Shown one piece after another: positions 25,243 to 33,943 of a DNA stretch of 35,544 nt (the first letter of the stretch is position 1; the number at the start of each line of letters is the position of its first letter). This stretch comes from Muribaculaceae bacterium. Its GTDB lineage: Bacteria; Bacteroidota; Bacteroidia; Bacteroidales; Muribaculaceae. Position numbers and translations under genes: made by a program. The notes beneath the pieces were generated by a model. That model did not search any database. It was not told the origin of the DNA and was given only the letters and a program-made list of their open reading frames with translations. The stretch spans positions 1-35,544 of the forward strand of contig JAGBIJ010000057.1 in assembly GCA_017935045.1 (NCBI GenBank), in the 5' to 3' direction.

Positions 25243-25273
25243 TTGGGCGTGTCGGGATTTTTACGTAACTTTG
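25243..25273 (+). promoter_or_regulatory. promoter of the delta'-like gene
   Basis: TTG at 25243-25245 is followed after exactly 20 nt by TAACTTTG (25266-25273), a near-complete consensus. It implies a start near 25279 and excludes the in-frame TTG at 25271, which is part of the -7 box, as the translation start. Confidence 0.7.
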
Positions 25274-25309
25274 TGGGAGAAACGCAACCAACCACATTCC
25301 ACTACCGAA

Positions 25310-26437
25310 TTGAAATTTGCAGATATTCCAGGTCAGACCGAAACTAAAGATAGACTGCGCGCCCTTGTGGACAGCGGCCGGTTGCCTCATGCCCTGCTGC
25401 TGAGCGGACCTGAGGGATGCGGCAAGTTGCCCGTAGCCCGTGCGCTCGCACAGTATATACACTGTCAGCATCGTCATGACGGCGACAGTTGCGGCGTCTG
25501 CCCCTCGTGCGTGCAGCACGCTTCTTTCGGTCACGCCGACATGCACTACGTATATCCTGTGGTCAAGTCCAAGACCAAAGGGGTATATGTCAGCGCCGAC
25601 AACATAGCCGAGTGGCAGCGCTTCCTGCAGGAATATCCCTACGCCGGCTGGCGCAACTGGCTTGAAATAAGCGAGGCCGGCAACAGCCGTCCGTCGATAC
25701 ATGTGGAGGAGAGCAGCGAGATAGTGCGGCGTATGAACATGACCAATTATGCGGCCGCGTACAAGATAGCGCTGATGTGGCTGCCTGAAAAGCTGGAGCC
25801 GGCCGCAGCCAATAAGTTGCTGAAGATAATAGAGGAGCCGTACGCCGACACCCTTTTTATCTTTGTGAGCGACGAGCCCAAGGAGATTCTGCCTACCATA
25901 TATTCGCGTCTGCAGCGGGTGGAGATGCGCCGGTTCAGCGACAGCGCTATAGCCGGCATACTGGAAAGGGAGTGCGGCGTGGACCGCGATGCCGCAATAC
26001 AGATAGCCGCTCTCAGCGACGGCAATGCCGCCGCTGCTGTGGAAGCCGCCGCAGCCAGCGGCGAGCTGGAAGGCTTCATGCGCACGTTTCAGGAGATGAT
26101 GCGCAAGGCTTACGGGCGTCAGGTCAGGGAGCTGCGCGAATTGAGCGAGACTGTCGCCGCGATGGGCCGGGAGAAGAACATGCGCTTTCTGGCTTACTGC
26201 TCCCGTATGGTGCGCGAGAATTTCATCTACAATCTTCAGGTGCCGCAGTTGCGCGGTCAGAACCGGGCGGAGGAGCAGTTCTCAAGCCGTTTCGCCCCGT
26301 TTGTGACAGCCGCTAATGCGCCGGGCATGATGGAGCTTTTTGACACGGCGGCGGAGGACATAGGCCGTAATGCCAATGCGAAAATTGTACTTTTCGACAC
26401 GATGCTGCAACTCATTGTGCTGCTCGTGCGTAGATAA
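25310..26437 (+). CDS. DNA polymerase III delta'-like clamp-loader subunit
   Basis: This 375-aa AAA+ protein is like the delta' (HolB) or gamma/tau subunit of the clamp loader. The start is taken as TTG 25310, giving MKFADIPGQTETKDRL, because the promoter lies over the earlier in-frame TTG and the family begins with this segment. The Walker A-like loop is GPEGCGKL (33-40), with Leu where Ser/Thr is needed, consistent with a delta'-type subunit that does not hydrolyse ATP. A Cys4 zinc module uses C52, C61, C64 and C67. The sensor region has SRLQ instead of SRCQ. A helical collar follows. The nucleotidyltransferase gene lies 29 nt downstream. Confidence 0.87.
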   Translation: MKFADIPGQTETKDRLRALVDSGRLPHALLLSGPEGCGKLPVARALAQYIHCQHRHDGDSCGVCPSCVQHASFGHADMHYVYPVVKSKTKGVYVSADNIAEWQRFLQEYPYAGWRNWLEISEAGNSRPSIHVEESSEIVRRMNMTNYAAAYKIALMWLPEKLEPAAANKLLKIIEEPYADTLFIFVSDEPKEILPTIYSRLQRVEMRRFSDSAIAGILERECGVDRDAAIQIAALSDGNAAAAVEAAAASGELEGFMRTFQEMMRKAYGRQVRELRELSETVAAMGREKNMRFLAYCSRMVRENFIYNLQVPQLRGQNRAEEQFSSRFAPFVTAANAPGMMELFDTAAEDIGRNANAKIVLFDTMLQLIVLLVRR

Positions 26438-26466
26438 TATATGATTCAATACTAAAGGTATTTAAT

Positions 26467-27372
26467 ATGAAACCAACACTCTTTATCCTGGCAGCAGGTA
26501 TGGGCAGCCGTTATGGCGGCCTCAAGCAGCTCGACGGTCTCGGCCCCAACGGCGAGACTATCATGGACTACTCTGTATATGACGCTCTTCAGGCCGGCTT
26601 CGGCAAGATAGTATTTGTGATACGCCATGACTTCGAGCAGGAGTTCCGCGACAAAGTGATAGCCAAATACAAGGATCATGTCGATACCGATGTGGTGTTT
26701 CAGAGCATAGATGCTCTGCCCGAGGGCTACAGTGTGCCTGACGGCCGCACCAAGCCCTGGGGTACGAACCACGCCGTGCTGATGGGCTCCGATGTGATAA
26801 AGGAGCCGTTTGCCGTAATCAATGCAGACGACTATTATGGAGCGGAGAGTTTCAAGGCTCTGGCCGACTTCCTGCGTTCGGTGGAGGGAAAGAAGAATGA
26901 GTACTGCATGATAGGCTTCGGAATAGAAAATACGCTGAGTGAAAACGGCGGTGTGAGCCGTGGTCTGTGTGAGGTCAGCGCCGAAGGCTATCTGACCGGC
27001 GTTACCGAGTGCCACAACATACGCTACGAGAACGGCAAACTGCTGCAGACCCTGGCCGACGGCAGCGACGCTTCCTTCCCTGAGGGCGCTCCGGTAAGTA
27101 TGAACATGTGGGGCTTCACTCCCGACTATTTCGATTATTCGAAAACTGCTTTCCTCAAATTCCTGGCCGGGCATGGCAATGAACTCAAGAGTGAGTTCTA
27201 CATTCCTACTGTAGTCAACGACCTGATTGCAGACGGTACCGTAACACTCAAAGTAATACAGACTCCATCCAAGTGGTTCGGCGTCACTTTTGCCGCCGAC
27301 CGTCCGGCCACAGTGGCGCGTTTCGCCGAGCTGGCCGAGAAAGGTGTATATCCATCTCCTCTTTTTAAATAA
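26467..27372 (+). CDS. sugar-phosphate nucleotidyltransferase
   Basis: This 301-aa protein is a member of the NTP_transferase family, which joins a sugar 1-phosphate to an NTP to make an activated sugar. The signature loop AAGMGSRYGGLKQ is at 9-21, with the nucleotide-binding G and the R/K residues intact. PWGTNHAVL follows and the metal-binding pair is in NADDYYG (D121, D122). The C-terminal half is longer than the minimal fold and ends in a small helical part. Which sugar and nucleotide are used cannot be told. galE follows 19 nt later, so UDP-hexose chemistry is plausible. Confidence 0.88.
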   Translation: MKPTLFILAAGMGSRYGGLKQLDGLGPNGETIMDYSVYDALQAGFGKIVFVIRHDFEQEFRDKVIAKYKDHVDTDVVFQSIDALPEGYSVPDGRTKPWGTNHAVLMGSDVIKEPFAVINADDYYGAESFKALADFLRSVEGKKNEYCMIGFGIENTLSENGGVSRGLCEVSAEGYLTGVTECHNIRYENGKLLQTLADGSDASFPEGAPVSMNMWGFTPDYFDYSKTAFLKFLAGHGNELKSEFYIPTVVNDLIADGTVTLKVIQTPSKWFGVTFAADRPATVARFAELAEKGVYPSPLFK

Positions 27373-27391
27373 TCCATTAATCAGTAATACT

Positions 27392-28417
27392 ATGGCAACA
27401 AAAATCTTAGTGACCGGCGGCACCGGATATATAGGCTCACATACTACTGTGGAGCTGCAGAACGCCGGTTATGAGGTAGTTATCATCGACAATCTGTCGA
27501 ACTCGAACATTGAGGTGCTTGACGGCATCGAGGCCATCACGGGCAAGCGTCCGGAATTCATGGAAGGCGACATTACAGACATGAACACCGTGCGCGAGCT
27601 GTTCACGCGTTTCCCCGGCATCAAGGGTATCATCAATTTCGCTGCCTCCAAGGCAGTGGGAGAGAGCGTGCAGAAACCGCTGCTTTATTACCGCAACAAT
27701 CTGGTCGGCCTGCTCAATCTTCTCGAGGCTATGCCTGAGTTCGGTGTAGAGGGTATAGTCTTCTCCAGCTCGTGTACCGTATACGGAGAGCCAGACGTCA
27801 ATCCTATAGATGAGACTGCCCCCATCAAGCCCGCCACATCGCCTTATGGCAATACCAAGCAGATTTCGGAGGAAATCATAACCGATTTCATACACTCCGG
27901 CGCTCCCATCAAGAGTATACTGCTGCGCTACTTCAATCCCGTAGGCGCCCATCCCTCTTCACTTATAGGCGAGCTGCCCAACGGTGTGCCCAATAACCTG
28001 ATTCCTTATCTGACTCAGGCTGCCGCCGGCATACGCAAGGAATTGACCGTATTCGGCGACGACTACAATACACCTGACGGTTCCTGCATACGCGACTTCA
28101 TCGATGTAGTGGATTTGGCCAAAGCCCACGTGACGGCCATGCGCCGCATGCTCGATAAGAAAGACACGGATCCGGTCGAGATATTCAATCTCGGTACAGG
28201 CCGCGGCCTGTCGGTGCTGGAGCTGATAGAGAGCTTCGAGCGCAGCACCGGCGTGAAAGTGCCATATAAGATAGGCGCACGCCGTGAGGGTGACATCGAG
28301 AAGATATGGGCGGAACCAACGAAGGCCAACACCGTACTTGGCTGGAAAGCCGAAGTACCCATCGACGATACGATGCGCAACGCCTGGGCATGGCAGTGCC
28401 GCCTCGGCAAGAAGTAA
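27392..28417 (+). CDS. galE: UDP-glucose 4-epimerase
   Basis: This 341-aa epimerase interconverts UDP-glucose and UDP-galactose using bound NAD+. The Rossmann loop is GGTGYIG (9-15). FAASKAVGESV (83-93), with Asn before it where His is common, SSSCTVYG (125-132) and the catalytic Y152/K156 (YGNTK) follow. RYFNPVGAHPS and the C-terminal LGWKAE segments complete the GalE form. ATG 27392 is chosen over an upstream in-frame start because it begins the Rossmann strand directly. It probably forms an operon with the nucleotidyltransferase and ends with a strong stem-loop. Confidence 0.95.
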   Translation: MATKILVTGGTGYIGSHTTVELQNAGYEVVIIDNLSNSNIEVLDGIEAITGKRPEFMEGDITDMNTVRELFTRFPGIKGIINFAASKAVGESVQKPLLYYRNNLVGLLNLLEAMPEFGVEGIVFSSSCTVYGEPDVNPIDETAPIKPATSPYGNTKQISEEIITDFIHSGAPIKSILLRYFNPVGAHPSSLIGELPNGVPNNLIPYLTQAAAGIRKELTVFGDDYNTPDGSCIRDFIDVVDLAKAHVTAMRRMLDKKDTDPVEIFNLGTGRGLSVLELIESFERSTGVKVPYKIGARREGDIEKIWAEPTKANTVLGWKAEVPIDDTMRNAWAWQCRLGKK

Positions 28418-28439
28418 TCCCGTCTTTCCCCCTGATAAC

Positions 28440-28480
28440 AGAGGTGCCGCGGCTCAGCCGCGGCACCTCTTGTAATTTAC
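28440..28480 (+). terminator. terminator after galE
   Basis: AGAGGTGCCGCGGC at 28440-28453 and GCCGCGGCACCTCT at 28457-28470 form a perfect 14-bp stem with a 3-nt loop, followed by TTGTAATTTA. The stem is strong and the T-run modest. It lies between convergent galE and cstA and may also act on the minus strand. Confidence 0.75.
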
Positions 28481-28539
28481 ATGCACATATTCATGTAACG
28501 TCGCCTTGATATATCACATTCCTGAGGAAACAGGGTGGG

Positions 28540-29994
28540 TCAGTCGTGGAGGAGTTCGCGGCGAGCGAGCATGGAGGAGAAGAGGTACATACAGAGGGCG
28601 GAGACGAGCAGTCCGACGGCAAGGGCGGCGTAGTAGGGGACTGCGAATCCCCAGAGAGGCATGGTAAGGCCTGTAAGTCCCTCGGGGGCGAACAGGATGT
28701 AGGTCACTGTCACACAAGTCATAAAGACAGCGGGTACGAATGCTATCCAGTAGAATTTGCCACGGCGTGCCAGCCAGACAGTGGCTGTCCACAGTGTAAA
28801 GGCCGCCAGCACCTGATTGCACCAGGCGAAGTAGCGCCATAGTGCGTCGTAGGGGAGCAGCATTATTACGAAGCAGAGGGCGAAGAGCGGCAGCGATATG
28901 GCCAGGCGCTTGATGAGCTTCTGCTGCTTGACTCCGAGGAAGTCGGCGGCCATGAGGCGGGCGGAGCGCAGGGCGGTGTCGCCGGTGGTAATCGGCGCCG
29001 CTATGACTCCGAGTATGGCCAGGATTCCGCCGAAGGTGCCAAGCCATGATTTCGACAGATTGTCGACCAGTACGGCGGGGGAGCCTGCGCCGATGTAGTC
29101 TTGCAGCTCTGAGTAGCCTCCGGTAAAGGCGACGGCTGCTGCTGCCCAGATGAGGGCGACTATGCCTTCGGCCACCATGGCCCCGTAGAATATGGGTCGG
29201 GCGTGGCGCTCGTTGGCCATGCAGCGTGCCATCATGGGACTCTGCGTGGCGTGGAACCCGCTTATGGCTCCGCATGCTATGGAAACGAACATCATGGGGA
29301 AGATGGGGGAGGTATCGGGGTCGGGCTTGTGGTTGTAGAATTGCTGCCAGATTTCCGGTACGGAGTCGTGATTGACGAATAGCATGACCATGATGCCGGC
29401 GGCCATGAATAGCAGGGCGAAGCCGAAGATAGGATAGAGCTTGCCTATCAGTTTGTCAATGGGCAGCAGGGTAGCAGCCATATAATATAGGAATATGACT
29501 ACAATCCAGAACATCATGTCGAGGTGGTCGGGAGTAAGGCGTGCGAGCAGGTCGGCGGGATTGTAGACAAATACGGCGCCGACGAGTATCATCAGCAGTA
29601 TTGCGAACCATCGCATGGTCTGCTTCATTTTGGGGCCTAACTGCGCTCCGACTATCTCGGGCAGCGACGCTCCCTTCATGCGCAGCGACATCAGCCCCGA
29701 GAGGTAATCGTGGACACCGCCGGCAAAGATGGTGCCGAACGTAATCCACAGAAACGCGGCCGGACCGTACATGACGCCCATGATTGCTCCGAATATGGGA
29801 CCGAGGCCGGCTATGTTGAGGAACTGGATAAGGAAAATCTTCCAGGAGGGAAGCCGAACGTAGTCCACACCGTCGGCCATGGTGTGAACCGGAGTCTTGC
29901 GCGCCGGATCCTGTCCGGCAATGCGGCTGACTATCTTGCTGTAAAATATGTAGCCGAGGATGAGGGTTGCGAGTGCGATAAGAAATGAAATCAT
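28540..29994 (-). CDS. cstA: carbon starvation protein CstA-family transporter
   Basis: This 484-aa inner-membrane transporter of the CstA family has about 12 hydrophobic segments. The family signature is early (FLNIAGLGPIFGAIMGVMYG followed by FAGGVHDYLSG). FHATQSPMMARCM and APITTGDTALRSARLMAADFLG are other conserved parts. CstA proteins take up peptides or pyruvate during carbon limitation; the substrate here is unknown. The length fits the shorter CstA form of anaerobes, not the 700-residue E. coli protein. The gene is convergent with galE, and no convincing promoter is seen in the 53 nt upstream. Confidence 0.9.
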   Translation of the reverse strand: MISFLIALATLILGYIFYSKIVSRIAGQDPARKTPVHTMADGVDYVRLPSWKIFLIQFLNIAGLGPIFGAIMGVMYGPAAFLWITFGTIFAGGVHDYLSGLMSLRMKGASLPEIVGAQLGPKMKQTMRWFAILLMILVGAVFVYNPADLLARLTPDHLDMMFWIVVIFLYYMAATLLPIDKLIGKLYPIFGFALLFMAAGIMVMLFVNHDSVPEIWQQFYNHKPDPDTSPIFPMMFVSIACGAISGFHATQSPMMARCMANERHARPIFYGAMVAEGIVALIWAAAAVAFTGGYSELQDYIGAGSPAVLVDNLSKSWLGTFGGILAILGVIAAPITTGDTALRSARLMAADFLGVKQQKLIKRLAISLPLFALCFVIMLLPYDALWRYFAWCNQVLAAFTLWTATVWLARRGKFYWIAFVPAVFMTCVTVTYILFAPEGLTGLTMPLWGFAVPYYAALAVGLLVSALCMYLFSSMLARRELLHD

Positions 29995-30047
29995 GGTGTG
30001 GAATATGAGATTATAAGGTTAGCAGGCGTTAATTGTTTAACATCATC

Positions 30048-31274
30048 CTATAGAGCCTGATCGAGTGCAGCCTGTTTCTGAAGACTTTCAAGGCGCAGTT
30101 GCTCAAGATGCCTCTCTGCGCTGTCAATGCGGTCTTTCTCGACTCTGTCTCCGGAGGAACAGGCTTCATAAAGGCTGTAAAGGTCGGTTTGGGCGGCGGA
30201 AAGCCGGGATAGCGTTTCCTGGTAACGCTGCATGAGCGGGCGTGCCTGAGCCGGCAGTTGGTCGTAACGTGTGAAGCGGGTGCCATCGGGGGCATAATAT
30301 GCGAATTGGTCAGGTAGAGTTCCGTCGCCATGGGGTATATTGTCGATAGCCTGCCGCAAGGCGGTATAGTCTTTCTCCGGATCGAGAGTCTGGTCGAGCA
30401 GCGACGGGTCATCGCCGAAACGCAGGGATGCGAAGAATGGCAGATTCTCGGTGTCGGGATCATAGTTGCGGCGTATTTCGGAGGGGATGAACAGGTAGAT
30501 GGTCAGCAGTTTGTCTCCGTTGTCGTCATATATGGCGTTGCGGTCTGTAGCCCACCAGCCGTAGCCCGTCTGGTCGTCGATGGCGAGCATGTAATCGTTT
30601 GCCGGGGAATTGTAGGGCATGCCCATGTTGACCGGATTCTGGAAGGAGCCGTCCTCGTTGTCGCGGTTTGAGCGGAAAATGTCGTAGCCGCCGAGGCCCT
30701 CTTCCGAGCGAGAGCCGAAGTAGAAGGTGCATCCGTCGCTCATCATAAACGGGAAAGATGCGTCAGTGCCTTCGGGGAAAATGGGGCGAGGCTCGCTCCA
30801 GGTGCCGTCGTTGAGTCGGAACCCTTCATAAAGGGCGGTAGAAGTGGAGTCGGCGGGAGCCGCGGTATATATCGCATCGGCAGCTTCTGACAGCCATGCC
30901 GGACCTTCCGGCTCAAGCTCGTCCCAGGAGTCGCCAAGCGAGGTAAGTGAAGCAGCGTCGACGATGCTGCCGCAGGAGGCGTCGAGAGGGAAGACCTTGA
31001 AGAAGGTCTTTTCGGGCACAGTCATTTGTCCTATAATCTCGATGCGCTCCACGCGGCCGGCCATCATGTCGCGGCCCAGGTCGGCGCGGCGTATGCCCTC
31101 GGCGGCAATATCGGCGCTCTCGCCTTTAAGCGCTTTTTTGAATTCGGCCTTTGCCGAATCAAATTTGTATTCGGACAAAAAAGCCTCCCCTTTTTCTATA
31201 GAGCCGGCGCTTTGTGCCGATGCCGACAGTGCAATAAGGGGCAGAAGATACAGTATGGGATTGTGTCGGGTCAT
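30048..31274 (-). CDS. exported PD40/WD40-like beta-propeller protein
   Basis: This 408-aa protein has a signal peptide (about 1-20, SASA before the cut), a TPR-like helical N-terminal part (KGEAFLSEYKFDSAKAEFKKALKG), propeller-type PD40 strands (FPFMMSDGCTFYFGSR, GGYDIFRSNRD, WWATDRN) and a C-terminal coiled coil (about 350-408). ATG 31274 is chosen because it overlaps the upstream stop as ATGA; the frame runs open a further 51 codons. PD40 repeats with TPR occur in Bacteroidota envelope proteins, but no exact homologue comes to mind. It is the third gene of the ligA operon. The function is unknown; a periplasmic scaffold is a guess. Confidence 0.7.
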   Translation of the reverse strand: MTRHNPILYLLPLIALSASAQSAGSIEKGEAFLSEYKFDSAKAEFKKALKGESADIAAEGIRRADLGRDMMAGRVERIEIIGQMTVPEKTFFKVFPLDASCGSIVDAASLTSLGDSWDELEPEGPAWLSEAADAIYTAAPADSTSTALYEGFRLNDGTWSEPRPIFPEGTDASFPFMMSDGCTFYFGSRSEEGLGGYDIFRSNRDNEDGSFQNPVNMGMPYNSPANDYMLAIDDQTGYGWWATDRNAIYDDNGDKLLTIYLFIPSEIRRNYDPDTENLPFFASLRFGDDPSLLDQTLDPEKDYTALRQAIDNIPHGDGTLPDQFAYYAPDGTRFTRYDQLPAQARPLMQRYQETLSRLSAAQTDLYSLYEACSSGDRVEKDRIDSAERHLEQLRLESLQKQAALDQAL

Positions 31275-31819
31275 GACCATTCGATTTCGTTGTTGTAATC
31301 CTGGCGATAATACATGGCGAGTGTGGCGAGGAACTTGCTTATGCCGGCGGCAGCCGCCTGGGTCTGTGGGGTAATCTCCTTGCCTTGCAGCCGCAGCATG
31401 AGCAGGCCGTAGAGGGCATTGAAGCAAGCTTCGATTTCGCCGGGAGGGTTGTCTCCCGCCTTGGCCCGCAGCTCCACTATGTACGGAAGAGTGGAGTAAT
31501 ACAGGTTGTTGAAGGCTGAGAATTTCGGTTCTTTCAGCAGCCGGTGCGTCAGATCCTCAAGATCGGCGACCACATTTTTGTTTAACTGGAGGTGGCCTTT
31601 TTCAGTCACGCCTTCGCGCCGCATCATGTCGATGAGTGACTCGTACCACTCAAGCATCTGCTTTTGCTGTTCGGGAGAAAGCGAGGTGTACTTGTCGATT
31701 ATATTGGTCTTGATACGGTCCAGGTCAAGGCCGTTGGCTCGGATGAGGTCTTCTATCTGCCACATATACAGCAGATATTCGGCTATATTTTCTTTCTTTT
31801 TCTGCGAAGCTGTAATCAT
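31271..31819 (-). CDS. DUF4924 family protein
   Basis: This 182-aa, all-helical cytoplasmic protein is of the DUF4924 family of Bacteroidota: KKENIAEYLLYMWQIEDLIRA at the N-terminus is typical of the family. There is no signal peptide, membrane segment or cysteine-rich motif. It starts 11 nt after ligA and overlaps the next gene by 4 nt (ATGA), so it is co-translated with both. The role is unknown; its position beside ligA does not by itself show a link to DNA repair. Confidence 0.8.
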   Translation of the reverse strand: MITASQKKKENIAEYLLYMWQIEDLIRANGLDLDRIKTNIIDKYTSLSPEQQKQMLEWYESLIDMMRREGVTEKGHLQLNKNVVADLEDLTHRLLKEPKFSAFNNLYYSTLPYIVELRAKAGDNPPGEIEACFNALYGLLMLRLQGKEITPQTQAAAAGISKFLATLAMYYRQDYNNEIEWS

Positions 31820-31830
31820 AGTTCAATCAT

Positions 31831-33834
31831 TCAGGATTTGATCATTTCAAGAAATTGGTTTTCGGAAATCATCGGGATGCCGAGTTTTTCGCATTTTTCT
31901 CTTTTTGCAGGCCCCATATTCTCGCCGGCGAGTACGAAACTCGTCTTCTTGCTTATGCTGCCAGAGTTTTTGCCGCCCTGGCGCTCTATGATTTCCTTAT
32001 ATTCGTCGCGGCTGTGGTGGCTGAATGTACCGCTGATTACTATAGTCTTGTCGAGGAGTACCTCGCCTTTGGGTTGCATTTGGTCTTCGCGCAGGCACAT
32101 GGCTACGCCGGCGGCTGTCAGCGCCTCAATGTTGGCGATATTTACGGGCTGCCGCAGAAAGTCGAAGATGGCGCGTGCGATGACGGGGCCTACGTCGGGT
32201 ATAGCCGTAAGCTCTTCGACGGTCATCTGCCTCATGCGCTCCATGGACTGGACTGTGCGTGCCACCCGTTTGGCCGTGGTTTCGCCGACACCGGGGATGG
32301 ACAAGGCGTAGACCACGCGCTCGAAAGGCACACTTTTGGAAGCCTCGATACCGGCCATGATGCGTTCGGCCGTCTTTTCGCCTATGCGGTCAAGGGAAGC
32401 GAGAGCGTCGGGAGTGAGCCGGTATATATCGGCTATGCCCGATACCAATCCGGCGTCGTAGAGCAACTGGGCTGTCTCTTCGCCTATGCCGTCAATGTCC
32501 ATCATGCGTCGTGCGCAGAAATGCTCTATGCGTCCCGTAATCTGCGGGGCGCAGCCGTAACGGTTGGGGCAGACCCAGGCGGCCTCTCCCTCGACCCGCA
32601 CCAACGGTGTGCCGCAGCTTTGGCAATGACTGACGAATTTTACGGCGTGGGCGTCCGGCTGTCGCGCGTCTTTGTCCACTCCGGTAATTTTCGGAATAAT
32701 CTCTCCCCCTTTTTCTACATAAACCATGTCATTGTCATGGATGTCGAGGTCGCGGATTATGTCTTCGTTGTGCAGCGATGCACGCTTTACGATGGTGCCG
32801 GAAAGCAGTACCGGCTCCAGATTTGCGACCGGGGTAACGATACCCATACGCCCGGTCTCAAAGGATACGAACCGCAGCTTCGTACATGCGTTCTCGGGAT
32901 TGAATTTGTATGCTATGGCCCAGCGAGGCGACTTGGCAGTGGAGCCGAGATTCAGTTGCTGCCGCAATGAATTGACCTTGAAGACCAGCCCGTCGGTGGC
33001 TACAGGCAGCGTGCTGCGCTCTTTGTCCCAGTGTGAGATGAAGTCGTCTACTTCCTGCAGCGAGCCGAGCAACTGCATCGATGGGCTGACCTTGAAGCCC
33101 CAGCTGCGGGCTGCAATCATGTTGTCGTAATGATTGTCGTAAGGCAGATTATCGCCGAGCAGATAGTACAGGCGGGCATCGAGGTGCCGGCGTGCCACCT
33201 CTTTGGGGTTAAGCATCTTGAGAGTGCCTGAAGCCGCGTTGCGCGGGTTGGCGAAAAGAGGCTCCTCGTTGTCGTATCGCTCCTTGTTGAGTCGCTCAAA
33301 GCTCTCCCAGGGCATAAGTATCTCTCCTCTGATTTCAAAACGATCCGGCCAGTCGCCGGGCTGCAGGGCGAGGGGTATGGAGCGTATGGTCTTGATGTTT
33401 TCCGTCACGTCGTCGCCCTGGGCGCCGTCGCCGCGTGTGACTGCTCGTATCAGGCGTCCTCTTTCGTATGTCAGTGATATGGATGTGCCGTCGAATTTCA
33501 ATTCGCCTACGATGCTGAATTTCTCTCCGTCAAGGCCCTGCTTCACGCGCCGGAACCAGTCATCTACCTCTTGAGGCGAGTAGGTGTTGGCCAGCGACAT
33601 CATAGGCCGCTCGTGAGGCACATGTACAAAGCCCTCTTGCAGATCGCTGCCTACGCGGCGGGTAGGGGACAGGGGATCGTCCAGCTCAGGGTGGGCGCGT
33701 TCGATGGCTTCAAGTTCAGCCATCATGGCGTCAAATTCGCCATCGGATATTTCCGGCGAATTGAGTATATAGTAATTATGGTTATGTCGGTGCAGAGCCT
33801 GGCGCAGCTCTGCCACACGCTGTTCGGGATTCAT
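31831..33834 (-). CDS. ligA: NAD-dependent DNA ligase
   Basis: This 667-aa enzyme seals nicks in DNA using NAD+. The Ia domain (YYILNSPEISDGEFD) is at the N-terminus, the adenylated lysine is K113 in KFDG, the zinc finger uses C404, C407, C422 and C428, the helix-hairpin-helix repeats follow (DGIGEETAQLLYDAG and DVGPVIARAI), and a BRCT domain (about 590-667) ends the protein. Length and domain order match bacterial LigA. It is the first gene of a three-gene minus-strand operon, diverging from nhaA. Confidence 0.98.
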   Translation of the reverse strand: MNPEQRVAELRQALHRHNHNYYILNSPEISDGEFDAMMAELEAIERAHPELDDPLSPTRRVGSDLQEGFVHVPHERPMMSLANTYSPQEVDDWFRRVKQGLDGEKFSIVGELKFDGTSISLTYERGRLIRAVTRGDGAQGDDVTENIKTIRSIPLALQPGDWPDRFEIRGEILMPWESFERLNKERYDNEEPLFANPRNAASGTLKMLNPKEVARRHLDARLYYLLGDNLPYDNHYDNMIAARSWGFKVSPSMQLLGSLQEVDDFISHWDKERSTLPVATDGLVFKVNSLRQQLNLGSTAKSPRWAIAYKFNPENACTKLRFVSFETGRMGIVTPVANLEPVLLSGTIVKRASLHNEDIIRDLDIHDNDMVYVEKGGEIIPKITGVDKDARQPDAHAVKFVSHCQSCGTPLVRVEGEAAWVCPNRYGCAPQITGRIEHFCARRMMDIDGIGEETAQLLYDAGLVSGIADIYRLTPDALASLDRIGEKTAERIMAGIEASKSVPFERVVYALSIPGVGETTAKRVARTVQSMERMRQMTVEELTAIPDVGPVIARAIFDFLRQPVNIANIEALTAAGVAMCLREDQMQPKGEVLLDKTIVISGTFSHHSRDEYKEIIERQGGKNSGSISKKTSFVLAGENMGPAKREKCEKLGIPMISENQFLEMIKS

Positions 33835-33858
33835 TTTTTATCGGGTAATTATATTGTG

Positions 33859-33866
33859 CAAAGTTA
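33859..33866 (-). promoter_or_regulatory. candidate -7 box of the ligA operon
   Basis: The minus-strand TAACTTTG (complement of 33859-33866) matches the -7 consensus and ends 24 nt before the ligA ATG. A TTTG at the right distance is lacking, so only half of the promoter is supported. Confidence 0.5.
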
Positions 33867-33889
33867 AATAAAAAATCATAACCCCATAC

Positions 33890-33920
33890 TTTGTCAATAA
33901 CTAAAAAATGTTTAAATTTG
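33890..33920 (+). promoter_or_regulatory. promoter of nhaA
   Basis: TTTG at 33890-33893 is followed after 19 nt by TAAATTTG (33913-33920), a full consensus match. The box ends 23 nt before ATG 33944 and overlaps the in-frame ATG at 33908, ruling it out as the start. Confidence 0.8.
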
Positions 33921-33943
33921 CGACCCGTAAAACAATAATTCTT

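Noticed and set aside
25266-25273. TTG at 25271 as start of the delta'-like protein
   Set aside because: It is the last three bases of a consensus -7 box, so it would lie upstream of the transcript start.
26452-27423. Minus-strand open frame (323 codons)
   Set aside because: Antisense to the nucleotidyltransferase gene and the galE start; no domain and no promoter.
33908-33920. ATG at 33908 as start of NhaA
   Set aside because: It overlaps the region between the -33 and -7 boxes of the promoter; ATG 33944 gives the family-typical N-terminus.
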